From a beta proteobacterium L13 (GTDB taxonomy: Bacteria; Pseudomonadota; Gammaproteobacteria; Burkholderiales; Chromobacteriaceae), in NCBI GenBank assembly GCA_000335715.1, contig AMYZ01000003.1, forward strand, positions 186,001 to 250,000: a stretch of 64,000 bases of DNA, given 5' to 3'. Below, piece after piece: positions 27,452 to 36,220 of this stretch. Under the pieces are notes generated by a model. It saw only the letters and a program-made list of their open reading frames with translations. It made no database searches and was not told where the DNA came from. The translations under genes and the position numbers were made by a program. Position 1 is the stretch's first letter, and every line of letters starts with the position of its first letter.

Positions 27452-28075
27452 CTAGCTGGCGCTATCGCTATCGAGTGCCGCCTGCATGCAGGCGGCCAGC
27501 TGCTGTTCGTCAGGCCTGCCACTGGCGAGTGCGGCGATCACGCCATGGCGGTCGGCCAGGCTGCGGTTCTGGCTGAGTTTCTCTTTGCACTGCCACTGGA
27601 TGACGGGCAGGCGAAAGCCCACGATACCGCGCTGCATGGCGGCCATGGCCTGGGCTGGCACGGCTTCGGGCGACCAGCCGCCAGGCCCTTCGAAGCGGGC
27701 ACTGAGCTGCACCAGTAGCGTGTAGAGCTCGTCGCCGCTTATCTGTTGTGCCGGCCCGCATTGGGCGTGCGCTACGCGGTAGTTCCACGTGGGCACTATG
27801 CCGCTACTGTGGTACCAGCGTGGCGAGATATAGCCGTGCTCGCCCTGGAAAATGGCCACACTGGGGGCTTGTAGCAGCGCCTGGCTATGGCCGTTGGCCG
27901 CGGCCAGATGGCCTAGCAGGCAGCCTGGCTGGCCAGGGTCGGGTAGTAACACCAGGTGGCTGATCCACGGGGTGTCGCTACCGGGGGTGATCAGCGTGGC
28001 AAAGGGGTGCTGGCTAGCCAGTGTGCTGGCCGTGTCCCGGTGGCTGGCAAAAGCGGGTGGTTGGTAGAGTGGCAT
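27452..28075 (-). CDS. PaiB-type FMN-binding negative transcriptional regulator family
   Basis: This 207-residue protein starts MPLYQPPAF and has GYISPRWYHSSGIVPTWNY, both typical of the PaiB/FMN-binding family. In Bacillus, PaiB affects sporulation and protease gene expression; in proteobacteria the role is not known. AGGAG lies upstream of ATG 28075. It stands between yaeQ and the solute-binding pair. Confidence 0.85.
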   Translation of the reverse strand: MPLYQPPAFASHRDTASTLASQHPFATLITPGSDTPWISHLVLLPDPGQPGCLLGHLAAANGHSQALLQAPSVAIFQGEHGYISPRWYHSSGIVPTWNYRVAHAQCGPAQQISGDELYTLLVQLSARFEGPGGWSPEAVPAQAMAAMQRGIVGFRLPVIQWQCKEKLSQNRSLADRHGVIAALASGRPDEQQLAACMQAALDSDSAS

Positions 28076-28203
28076 GGTGTTCTCCTGTGCCCTGCTTGTG
28101 TCGCCGCACGGCAGGCTAGCCCAGAGCCAGTTTGCACGGTGTGTATGGGGCCACCGTGCTGTCGCGTGTGCACTACACTGGCAGGGTAAACAGGAGAATA
28201 TCG

Positions 28204-28977
28204 ATGAGGCGATGGTTTATAGCGGCGGGCCTGTTATGGTTGGCCGGCGGGGTATGGGCTGCCGAGCCGCCATTACAGGTGCGCTTTTCCAACCAGGAGT
28301 ACCCGCCCTACGCCGGTAGCCGGCTGCCGGATGGCGGCATGCTGACGCGGCTGGTTACCGAGGTGTTTCGCCGTGGCAATGTGTCGGTCAGCTATGTGTG
28401 GTACCCCAATAACCGCGCCATCCAGCTGGCGCGTAACGGTGATGTGGATGGCAGCGTGGGCTGGGCGCCCAGCCCGGAGCGCGAGCGTGATTTGCTGTTC
28501 AGCCATGAGGTGCTGCCGTTTCGCATGGTGCTATTCCAGCGCAAGGCGCAGCGTTACCGCTGGAAAGCGTTATCAGACCTGGCGCCCTATCGCTTTGGTA
28601 TCACGCTGGGGAATTTCTATTCGCCCGAGTTTGATTTGTTGTTGAAGCAGGGCGTTTTGCAAACCGACGAATCTGCCGATGACCTGAGCAATATGCGCAA
28701 GCTGGTCGCCCAGCGGGTAGATCTGGTACCCATGGAGCTGGAAAGCGGGCAGTTCCTGATTCAGCAACAGCTGTCACCGGCGCAGGCAAGGCAGCTGGTG
28801 GCGCAGCCCCGCGCCTACTGGCACGCCCCGATGTGCATGGTGGTGTGGCGTGGCCACCCGCAGGCTGCCGAGCTGGTACGGCGTTTTAACCGCGAACTGG
28901 CGGCCATGAAGCGCAGTGGCGAGCTGGCGCGCTTGCTGGCCGCTAGCCGACGCCGCGTATTTTCGCAGCAGCCATGA
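28204..28977 (+). CDS. Periplasmic solute-binding protein, orphan copy 1
   Basis: This 257-residue protein has a signal peptide (MRRWFIAAGLLWLAGGVWA) and a family 3-type solute-binding fold. LQVRFSNQEYPPYAG opens the mature protein and VSVSYVWYPNNRAIQLAR follows. No ABC permease or ATPase is next to it, so it may feed a distant transporter or be a sensor-like protein. It is about one gene length from a close paralogue at 29058. ATG 28204 gives the signal peptide; the upstream frame extension does not. Confidence 0.85.
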   Translation: MRRWFIAAGLLWLAGGVWAAEPPLQVRFSNQEYPPYAGSRLPDGGMLTRLVTEVFRRGNVSVSYVWYPNNRAIQLARNGDVDGSVGWAPSPERERDLLFSHEVLPFRMVLFQRKAQRYRWKALSDLAPYRFGITLGNFYSPEFDLLLKQGVLQTDESADDLSNMRKLVAQRVDLVPMELESGQFLIQQQLSPAQARQLVAQPRAYWHAPMCMVVWRGHPQAAELVRRFNRELAAMKRSGELARLLAASRRRVFSQQP

Positions 28978-29057
28978 AAAGTTTTTTTATTCGATAAATT
29001 GCTTGGTGTATGACACGCCGCTGCCTAGGCTGAAATGGTCAGCGTGGGGGAGATGTT

Positions 29058-29840
29058 ATGTGGCGACAGTGGATAAGGTTGGCCGCACTATGGCTGCCGC
29101 TGGTAGCGCTGGGGGCGGAGCCTGCGCTGAAAGTGCGCTTTTCCAACCAGGAATACGCGCCGTATCTGGCAGAAAACCTGCCGTTTGGCGGCATTCTGAC
29201 GCGGGTAGTGAACGAGGTGTTTCGCCGTGCCAATGTCAGCGTCAGCTACGGCTGGTACCCCAATAACCGCGCCATCCAGATGGCGCGCACGGGCGATGTG
29301 GATGGCAGCCTGGGCTGGACGCCGAACGAAGACCGCCAGAAAGACCTGCTGTTCAGCGAAGAAGTCTTGCCGTTTCGCATGGTGCTGTTTCAGCGCCTCG
29401 GTGAAACCTACGCCTGGAAAACGCTGGAAGACCTGGCGCCCTACCGTTTTGGCATTACCGCCGGCAATTTTTACTCCGATACCTTTACCCGCCTGCAGCA
29501 CAGCGGTGTGCTGAAGGTCGATGTCACGACCGACGATGTCAGCAATCTGCGCAAGTTGGCCGCAGGCCGTATCGACCTGTTCCCCATGGAAGGCGAGGCC
29601 GGCCAGCTGACTACCCGTTTGCAGCTGCCGCCTTCCATGGCGGCGCGCATTGTGCCGCAGCCGCGCGAATACTGGAGTACCCCGCTATGCGTGGTGATAT
29701 GGCGCGGCCACCCGCAGGCGGCCGAGCTGGTGCGGCGCTTTAACCGCGAGCTGCGCAAAATGAAAGACACCGGCGAGCTGGAGCTGCTCATCAACCAGAC
29801 CCGTCACGCCATTTTTGCCCATATCGACAAGAAGCGCTGA
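29058..29840 (+). CDS. Periplasmic solute-binding protein, orphan copy 2
   Basis: This is a 260-residue paralogue of the gene just upstream. They share VRFSNQEY, WYPNNRAIQ, LPFRMVLFQR, DLAPYRFGIT and WRGHPQAAELVRRFNREL, so the pair is a tandem duplication that has diverged. The signal peptide is MWRQWIRLAALWLPLVALGA. The ligand pocket residues differ in places (Val to Gly before WYPNN), so ligands may differ. A GntR/aminotransferase-type regulator gene follows 54 bp later. Confidence 0.85.
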   Translation: MWRQWIRLAALWLPLVALGAEPALKVRFSNQEYAPYLAENLPFGGILTRVVNEVFRRANVSVSYGWYPNNRAIQMARTGDVDGSLGWTPNEDRQKDLLFSEEVLPFRMVLFQRLGETYAWKTLEDLAPYRFGITAGNFYSDTFTRLQHSGVLKVDVTTDDVSNLRKLAAGRIDLFPMEGEAGQLTTRLQLPPSMAARIVPQPREYWSTPLCVVIWRGHPQAAELVRRFNRELRKMKDTGELELLINQTRHAIFAHIDKKR

Positions 29841-29894
29841 TCTTTGCCGCCACAGTGGGCATAATCGCCCTTTTCCCCTTACAGGCAGCCCGGC

Positions 29895-31214
29895 GTGAGC
29901 AAGTACGGCGAACTGGTTCAGCGCATCATCAGCAGCATCCGGCACGGTGATTATCAGCGTGGCGACACCCTGCCTTCGCTGCGCCAGCTGGTACAGCAAT
30001 ACGGTGTGGGCCTGAATACGGCGCGGCGTACCTATTACGAGCTGGAAAAGCTGGGCTATGTGGTGGCCCAGCCGCGCCGCGGCTACGTGGTGGCCGCCGA
30101 TGCCGGCGGTGGCAGCGATAGCCTGGCCGCGCCCTTGGGCGCCCCGTTCATCCACCCTGCCCTGTACGATACCCGCCCGCTGACCCATGCCTTTATCGGT
30201 GCCATGCGCCACTACGCCCAGGCGCTGGCCGAGCCGGCGCTGGCCGGCATGCCTGCGCTGCGCCGCCAGATCGCCCAGCAAGCGTACGCCGAAGGCTGGG
30301 AGGTGCACGCCGACGAAGTGCTGATCACCTGCGGCGGCATGGAGGCCTTGTCGTTGGCGGTAGCCGCCGTTACGCATGGTGTGGCACAGCCACAAGTCGC
30401 CGTACTGCAGCCGGCTTTTCCCGGCCTGCTGGGTGGTTTGGCCGAGCAAGGGGTGGCGGTATTACCGCTGGTGTTGGCCGCAGACGGCAGCGTGGCCACG
30501 GCCGAGCTGGAGCAGGCCTTGTCGCAGCGCCGGGTGCAAGCCATTGCCCTGATGAGCGCCTATTGCCACCCGCACGGGCGCAGCTTGCTGCCCGCCACCC
30601 GCCAGCGCTTGCTGGGGCTGGCGCAGCGCTACGATGTGCCGATTATCGAAGACGATGCCTACCGTTTGCTGGGGTTTGACGGCGCGGTGCCCTTGCCCAT
30701 GAAGGCCGACGACCGGGATGGCCGCATCTTGCTGTGCGGCACGTTTTCCAAATCCATGGCGCCGGGCTACCGCGTGGGCTGGCTATTGCCCGGGCGCTAT
30801 GGCGAGCTGGTACGGCGCCTGAAGCTGGCGCAGACGCTGGCGTCGCCGTTGCCCAACCAGCTGGCGCTGGCCGAGCTGCTGTCCGGCGGGCGCTATCTGC
30901 CCGGCTTGCGCCGTTTGCGCCAGCAGCTGGCCGACAAGGTAGGGCAGCTGGAAACCCTGCTGCGGCCAACCCTGCCCGACGGTGCCAGCCTGCAGCCTGC
31001 CGAGGGCGGCTATTTTGTCTGGTTGCGCGATGTGCCGGCTGATTGTGTGCAGCTGGCGGCTACCGCCCAGCGCCACGCGATCCAGCTGGCGCCCGGTACG
31101 CTGTGCCAGCCGGATGCCGCAGGGCGGCACGCCCTGCGCCTGAATGCCAGCTACTTTGCTCCCGACCAGCAGCCGGCGCTGGACTGGCTGGCGCGTGCCA
31201 TGCGCCGCGTATAG
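29895..31214 (+). CDS. MocR-type GntR/aminotransferase regulator
   Basis: This 439-residue protein joins an N-terminal GntR winged HTH (RGDTLPSLRQLVQQYGVGLN) to a class I aminotransferase-like domain. The PLP lysine is in LCGTFSKSMAPGYRVGW. MocR proteins sense PLP or aminated ligands and control nearby genes. GTG 29895 is the only sensible start. It may regulate the tandem solute-binding genes upstream, or PLP-linked genes elsewhere. It ends 5 bp before the convergent ccoG stop. Confidence 0.88.
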   Translation: MSKYGELVQRIISSIRHGDYQRGDTLPSLRQLVQQYGVGLNTARRTYYELEKLGYVVAQPRRGYVVAADAGGGSDSLAAPLGAPFIHPALYDTRPLTHAFIGAMRHYAQALAEPALAGMPALRRQIAQQAYAEGWEVHADEVLITCGGMEALSLAVAAVTHGVAQPQVAVLQPAFPGLLGGLAEQGVAVLPLVLAADGSVATAELEQALSQRRVQAIALMSAYCHPHGRSLLPATRQRLLGLAQRYDVPIIEDDAYRLLGFDGAVPLPMKADDRDGRILLCGTFSKSMAPGYRVGWLLPGRYGELVRRLKLAQTLASPLPNQLALAELLSGGRYLPGLRRLRQQLADKVGQLETLLRPTLPDGASLQPAEGGYFVWLRDVPADCVQLAATAQRHAIQLAPGTLCQPDAAGRHALRLNASYFAPDQQPALDWLARAMRRV

Positions 31215-31219
31215 CCCGC

Positions 31220-32575
31220 TCAGGGCATCAGGATGCGCGAGGTTTCGGTGACTTTATCCTCGGGCGTGTGGCGGTCTTGTAGGGCAATGCTGATAGGGTG
31301 GCTGCCCTTGGCCAGCACGGCCGGGTCTGCCATCACATTGATGGTAAAGCTCAGCTCGCCATCGCCGGGCACCTGCAAAAGTTTGGGCAGGCGCTGCCCC
31401 ACGACCCCGTCACCAGCTGCCGTCAGCGTATAGGTGCGGGCGTCGGGCCGGGTGTTGAAGATGCGCACGGTGTAGGCGTTTTCGATATAGCCGTCGGCTG
31501 TTTCGCGTGCCATTACGGCGCGGTCGCGCAGGACTTCTACCCGGAAAGGCTCGCGTTGCCACAGGCCGGCAGCCATCAGCAAGACGGTGGTGCCAATCAG
31601 GCTGGCGTATACCACTGCCCGCGGGCGCTGCCAGAACGAAGGCGGCGCGGCGCCCTGCTCCATGGCATTTTGCGTGGACAGGCGAATCAGGCCACGTGGT
31701 GCGGCCAACTTGTCCATCACCTCGTCGCAGGCGTCGATGCACACACCACAGCCAATGCACTCGTATTGCAGGCCCTGGCGGATATCAATCCCGGCAGGGC
31801 ATACCTGCACGCATAAGCCGCAATCCACGCAGCTGCCTTGCGCCTGGCTGCCGTCTTTGCGGCGTGCGCCGCGCGGCTCGCCGCGCTGTTCGTCGTAGGC
31901 CACGATCAGGGTGTCACGGTCGAACATCACCCCCTGAAAGCGGGCATAAGGGCACATGTGCTTGCAAACCTGCTCGCGCAGGTGGCCGGCCAGCAGCCAG
32001 GTAAAACCGCCGTAGCCCAGCGCGAAGCCGGCTTCCCAGAAACCGATCTGGCCGGCCAGCAGGTTGGCCGCCAATTCGCGCATCGGGCTGAAGTAGCCTA
32101 CCAGGGTCAGGCCGGTCCACAGCGAGAACAGCAGCATGCTGGTCTGGCTCGCCCCTTTGCGCAGCAGCTTGTCGGCCCCCCATGGTGCGGCGTCGCGCTT
32201 GCGCCGTGCATTGGGCGGCCCTTCAAACAGGCGCTCTATCCACAGCATGATTTCGGTGTACACGGTTTGCGGACAGGAAAAGCCGCACCATAGCCGCCCG
32301 GCAATCATGGTCCACAGAAACAGCCCCAGCGCGCTGATGATGAGCATGGCCGCCAGGTAGATGAAGTCTTGTGGCAGCAAGGTCAGGCCGAACAGGTAGA
32401 GGCGCATCGTGTCGAAGTCGAAGCGCACGGCCTGCTGGCCGTGCCAGTTGACCCAGGGCGTCAGAAAGAACAGCAGCTGGGTAACGATGACAAAACCGGT
32501 GCGCCAGTGGCTGAAGCGGCCGCGGGTGAGCTTGGGGTAAAGCTTGTTGGATACAAAATGGATGGGTGTGGCCAT
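31220..32575 (-). CDS. ccoG: Cytochrome c oxidase accessory protein CcoG
   Basis: CcoG is a membrane ferredoxin-like copper reductase needed for cbb3 oxidase assembly. The 451-residue protein has membrane helices, LWCGFSCPQTVYTEIML, and two 4Fe-4S motifs, CVDCGLCVQVCPAG and CIGCGVCIDACDE. A periplasmic Ig-like C-terminal domain follows (FxG region, NTRPDARTYTL). ATG 32575 is preferred. No ccoNOPQ genes are in this window, so it is separated from its usual partners. Confidence 0.92.
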   Translation of the reverse strand: MATPIHFVSNKLYPKLTRGRFSHWRTGFVIVTQLLFFLTPWVNWHGQQAVRFDFDTMRLYLFGLTLLPQDFIYLAAMLIISALGLFLWTMIAGRLWCGFSCPQTVYTEIMLWIERLFEGPPNARRKRDAAPWGADKLLRKGASQTSMLLFSLWTGLTLVGYFSPMRELAANLLAGQIGFWEAGFALGYGGFTWLLAGHLREQVCKHMCPYARFQGVMFDRDTLIVAYDEQRGEPRGARRKDGSQAQGSCVDCGLCVQVCPAGIDIRQGLQYECIGCGVCIDACDEVMDKLAAPRGLIRLSTQNAMEQGAAPPSFWQRPRAVVYASLIGTTVLLMAAGLWQREPFRVEVLRDRAVMARETADGYIENAYTVRIFNTRPDARTYTLTAAGDGVVGQRLPKLLQVPGDGELSFTINVMADPAVLAKGSHPISIALQDRHTPEDKVTETSRILMP

Positions 32576-32742
32576 GGTGGAGTGCTGCCCTTGCAGTAAA
32601 ACGATGCCGCAGCTTAGGCAGGGGGCCGGCGGGCAGACAGGCACAGATGGCGGGCATCGGCAGGGCACAGCGGGCAGCTTGGCCGCAGGTTTGATTTGCA
32701 TCAGCCCGCCGCAGCCGGCCGATGCAAAAATCGGGTGGCGTG

Positions 32743-34578
32743 TTAGCCGGCGCGCACCTGGTTGCGGCCTTCCTGTTTGGCCAGATACAGGGCGGCGTCG
32801 GCACGAGCCATCATCGGCGTGGCGGTGGCGTCGCCGGGGTAGAGCTCGCTGATACCGATGCTGACGGTAAAGTGCACCGGCTCGCCGCCTTGCGGGTTGT
32901 CCAGCTGCAGTGCGGCTACGGCCTGGCGCACGCGCTCCATGATCTGGGTGGCGGTGTAGCGGTCGGTATCCGGTAGCAGAATGGCGAATTCCTCGCCGCC
33001 CAGGCGACCGCAGACATCTTCGATGCGCACGCTGGCCTGGCAGCAGCTGGCAAAGGTGCGCAGTACCTCGTCGCCAAAGGCGTGGCCATAGCGATCGTTC
33101 AGCAATTTGAAGTGGTCCAGGTCCAGCATGGCCAGCGATAGCGGGCGCTCCCAGCGTTGGCCGCGGGCGATTTCCTCGGTGCAGCGCTGCATGAACTGGC
33201 GGCGGTTATACAGGCTGGTGAGCTCGTCGGTATTGGCCAGCCGGATCAGGTCGGCTTGCAGTTTCTTGGCGTCGCTCACGTCGTGTTTGATGGCTACCAT
33301 GCGCAGCAAACGCCCTTCTGCCGACATGACCGGCGCTACCGAGATGGTTTCAAAATACAGCTGCCCGGCGCGATTGTGGCTGGATAGCTCGCCACGCCAG
33401 ATTTCACCGCCCAGGATGGTGCTTTGCAGAATGGGCTTGAACTGCGGGTGCTCTGCCAGCAGTACGTCTTCCAGCTTGCGTTGGCCGCAGATTTCCTCGC
33501 TACGGTAGCCGGTCATTTGCACAAAGGCCGGGTTCACGTATTCAACGTGCCCTTTGCCGTTGGCAATAATGATGGCTTCGGCGGCGTGGTCGATGGCGAC
33601 ACTGCGGGTGGCGAGCGCGTCGTTCAGCTCGGTGTTGCGCTGGTAGCGCCGCACCCCCCAGGCCAGCAGCAGGGTGCAGATCAGCCAGCCGCCCAGCATC
33701 AGCCAGGCTTTGTTGCGCCACGGTGCCAGCAGCGTGCTCTTGTCTATGCCCACCGTGACCAGCAGGGGCAGCCGGTCTACCTTGCGCATGGAGTGCAGGC
33801 GGGTGCGTTTGTCTAGGCCGGATGTGTATTCATAGCTGGCTTCGACATCGCCCCGCTGCAGCATGCTGCGCGCTTCCGGGTCATTAACCGGTTCGACCGG
33901 CATAGGGGATAGCAGCGGTTGGCGCGCCAGCAGCTGCATGCGGGTGTCGGCAAAGGCCATCACGTCGTGGTGGCCGCCTACCAGGGTGCGGTCTATCAGC
34001 TGCTGAAAGTGGCTGGTGCGGATAACGGTACCCAGCAGGCCGATGACACGGCCATCGACACCGCGCACCCTTTGCGTCGCCATCACCACCAGGTCCCCGC
34101 TGGCGCCCTTGAAGCGCTCGCTGACAAAACGGTCTTCCTTGCTGGGCGACAGCATGGCCTTGCAATAGCTGCGCTCGCGCGCGTCAAAACCGGGGGACAC
34201 TTTGAACGACAGCACCAGCTGGCAATTGCGGTCGACCAGAATCATGTCGTAAGCCTGCGGCACGCCACGCATGGCACGTACCAGGCGGCTTTCCAGTGCA
34301 GTGCGCTCGGCCACGGGCTGGTCTGCCTGGAAGTCGTTTTCTTCCAGCTGCTCGGCCACCATGTTTTGCAGCAGTTCCACTTCGCGAAAATCTTGCCGCA
34401 TCCATTCGGAAAACAGCAGGCTTTCCATACGAGCCTGGGCATGGCCTTGCGCGATAGTCGTCTGGTATGACGACCATAATTCGGCAACGCCGCTGAGCAG
34501 TAACAGCAGGCTGATCAGTGCGCCGTATGTCAGGGCTTTAAAGCGGCTGGGCGAGGCGAGGTGCGAGACGTGGGGCAT
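32743..34578 (-). CDS. Membrane diguanylate cyclase with sensor, PAS and GGDEF domains
   Basis: This 611-residue protein makes the second messenger c-di-GMP from GTP. Two membrane helices flank a periplasmic dCache/PDC-like region (about 35-285). A PAS domain (DHAAEAIIIANGKGHVEYVN) and a PAC segment follow, then GGDEF with RLGGEEFAILLPD. The RIED motif five residues before GGEEF is an intact inhibitory I-site. ATG 34578 is preferred; TTG at 34587 is also in frame. It stands alone. A second GGDEF gene lies at 48882. Confidence 0.9.
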   Translation of the reverse strand: MPHVSHLASPSRFKALTYGALISLLLLLSGVAELWSSYQTTIAQGHAQARMESLLFSEWMRQDFREVELLQNMVAEQLEENDFQADQPVAERTALESRLVRAMRGVPQAYDMILVDRNCQLVLSFKVSPGFDARERSYCKAMLSPSKEDRFVSERFKGASGDLVVMATQRVRGVDGRVIGLLGTVIRTSHFQQLIDRTLVGGHHDVMAFADTRMQLLARQPLLSPMPVEPVNDPEARSMLQRGDVEASYEYTSGLDKRTRLHSMRKVDRLPLLVTVGIDKSTLLAPWRNKAWLMLGGWLICTLLLAWGVRRYQRNTELNDALATRSVAIDHAAEAIIIANGKGHVEYVNPAFVQMTGYRSEEICGQRKLEDVLLAEHPQFKPILQSTILGGEIWRGELSSHNRAGQLYFETISVAPVMSAEGRLLRMVAIKHDVSDAKKLQADLIRLANTDELTSLYNRRQFMQRCTEEIARGQRWERPLSLAMLDLDHFKLLNDRYGHAFGDEVLRTFASCCQASVRIEDVCGRLGGEEFAILLPDTDRYTATQIMERVRQAVAALQLDNPQGGEPVHFTVSIGISELYPGDATATPMMARADAALYLAKQEGRNQVRAG

Positions 34579-34703
34579 GATCCGCAAGTCAATCAGGAAT
34601 AGGCTGTTATTCTTGCATGAAGCGAAGGCTTTTGCAGGTATCGATGGCGGAAGTATCTGGCCGGCGTTCTATAAATGTGGTGTCTTTCTTATTGCCAACC
34701 CGC

Positions 34704-35336
34704 TTAGCGACTCAGTATCAGTTTCAGGCCCAGCAAGGCAAACAGGGTGCCGGCGATGCGGTCCAGCAGCATGCTGCGCCGGCGCGATGTATTAAGCCAC
34801 TGCCCGGCGTGGCCGGCAAAGTAGCCCATCAAGCCAAATACCACTGCGGCCTGAGCGGTAAACAGCAGCCCGAGCTGTGCGGTTTGCCAGGCGATCTGCC
34901 CGTGCTGGCTGATGACGAACTGTGGCAGGAAGGCCAGAAAGAACAGCACCACCTTGGGGTTGATCGCGTTGGCTAGCAAACCCCTGGCAAACAGTTTGCC
35001 CGCACTGTCGCGCGTACCTTGGCCGTGTTGCTTGTCCATCAGGCTGCCCTGGCTGTGCCATGCCTGCCAGCCCAGCCAGATCAGATAAGCGCCACCTGCC
35101 ATCTTGAGTGCTGAAAAGGCCAGCGGTGATGCGGCCAGCAGCGCGCTGATCCCCAGTGCCGCCAGCAGGGTATGGCTCAGGCAGCCGGCTGCACAGCCCA
35201 GCCCGAAGGCGATGCCGTGGCGGCGCCCCTTGGCCATGCCCAAGCTTAACACCATCAGGTTATCCGGCCCGGGGGACAGGGTTACCAGAACGGCTGCCAC
35301 CAGAAAGCCTAATGCCTGCTCCATGCCCAATAGCAT
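34704..35336 (-). CDS. LysE/RhtB family exporter, second copy
   Basis: This 210-residue inner-membrane protein has the LysE signature AVLVTLSPGPDNLMVLSLGMA, then YLIWLGWQAWHSQG and NAINPKVVLFFLAFLPQF. It is not a recent duplicate of the gene at 6380; similarity is at family level. It exports an amino acid or related compound. ATG 35336 has AAGGGAAC upstream; a second Met four codons in is possible. A GNAT gene lies just upstream. Confidence 0.9.
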   Translation of the reverse strand: MLLGMEQALGFLVAAVLVTLSPGPDNLMVLSLGMAKGRRHGIAFGLGCAAGCLSHTLLAALGISALLAASPLAFSALKMAGGAYLIWLGWQAWHSQGSLMDKQHGQGTRDSAGKLFARGLLANAINPKVVLFFLAFLPQFVISQHGQIAWQTAQLGLLFTAQAAVVFGLMGYFAGHAGQWLNTSRRRSMLLDRIAGTLFALLGLKLILSR

Positions 35337-35362
35337 TGATGTTCCCTTGCCTGTGTCGTGGT

Positions 35363-35860
35363 TTACAGCCTGCGGCCAAGAATGACCAGATCGCGCTCGG
35401 TTTCGTCCAGCAGCGCGACCTGTGGCAGGTGCGCCCAGCGATCAAAGCCGAAGCGGCGGAACAGCAGCAAGCTGGGTTCGTTATGGCCAAAAATGAAACC
35501 CAGCAGTGTCTTCACGCCGTATTGCGGTGCGGTATCGATAACGTACTGCAGCAGTATCTTCCCCAAACCTTGGCCGCGCGCGTGCTCGTCCAGATAAATG
35601 CTGACTTCGGCCGTGCCGTTGTAGGCAGGGCGGCCATAGAAGTCTGACAGGCTGACCCAGCCCACAATCCGGCCGGCTACTTCGGCTACCCAGAGCGGGC
35701 GACGTTCTGGCTGGTGGGCGTGAAACCACGGCAGGCGGCTTTCCACACTGACGGGTTCCAGGTCGGCGGTCACCATGCGCCCGGCGATGGTGCTGTTGTA
35801 GATCGCGACGATGGTGGGCAGATCTGCCAGCTGTGCCAGGCGAATTTCGGGGTGTGACAT
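35363..35860 (-). CDS. GNAT acetyltransferase, phosphinothricin acetyltransferase-like
   Basis: This 165-residue N-acetyltransferase resembles the Pat/phosphinothricin group. IVAIYNSTIAGRMVTAD is typical, as are AEVSIYLDEHARGQGLGKILL (the acetyl-CoA loop) and FGHNEPSLLLFRRFGF. The substrate is unknown. ATG 35860 has AGGAG 7 bp upstream. It lies 26 bp upstream of the LysE gene, a common pairing in which an acetylase and an exporter share a detox or amino-acid role. Confidence 0.85.
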   Translation of the reverse strand: MSHPEIRLAQLADLPTIVAIYNSTIAGRMVTADLEPVSVESRLPWFHAHQPERRPLWVAEVAGRIVGWVSLSDFYGRPAYNGTAEVSIYLDEHARGQGLGKILLQYVIDTAPQYGVKTLLGFIFGHNEPSLLLFRRFGFDRWAHLPQVALLDETERDLVILGRRL

Positions 35861-36220
35861 GCGTTCTCCTTTTATCGGTATGGAGAACATTGTGGCGATA
35901 TTGCCGTTATTTGGAAACGGACTGTAGTGAGCTTGGTGTGAACAGTGTTTTCAGGACAGGGCAATTGGCTATGGTGCTATGGGTAAATCGCGGTTGGCGT
36001 GGCGCATCGTAATTTGTTAATGAATTACATGAAATTATTACGTAATTAGTATAGTAAAGCGCAAAGGCCGTATTGCCAATCCCTGTGGATAAGGTTGTCC
36101 ACAGCCTGGCCAGTAGTGGCAGGTGTTTTTATTGTGTGACATGAAATGTCGTCACGCAATATTTAATTTATTGATTTAAAAGGAATATTGCAGGTGCGCG
36201 GGCGCATGGCCGGCGGGGGC
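35861..36220. promoter_or_regulatory. AT-rich intergenic region with paired DnaA-box-like sites
   Basis: This 360-bp gap has no gene. About 35990-36190 is much more AT-rich than its surroundings. TGTGGATAA (36084-36092) and TTGTCCACA (36095-36103) form a head-to-head pair of DnaA-box-like 9-mers, one exact and one with one change. Inverted repeats include GTAATT/AATTAC (36009-36028) and AATTATTACGTAATT (about 36032-36046). GTGACAT pairs with ATGTCgTCAC near 36136-36155. Confidence 0.5.

Noticed and set aside
35990-36190. Chromosomal origin of replication
   Set aside because: Only two DnaA-like boxes are visible and dnaA, dnaN, gyrB or parAB are not nearby.
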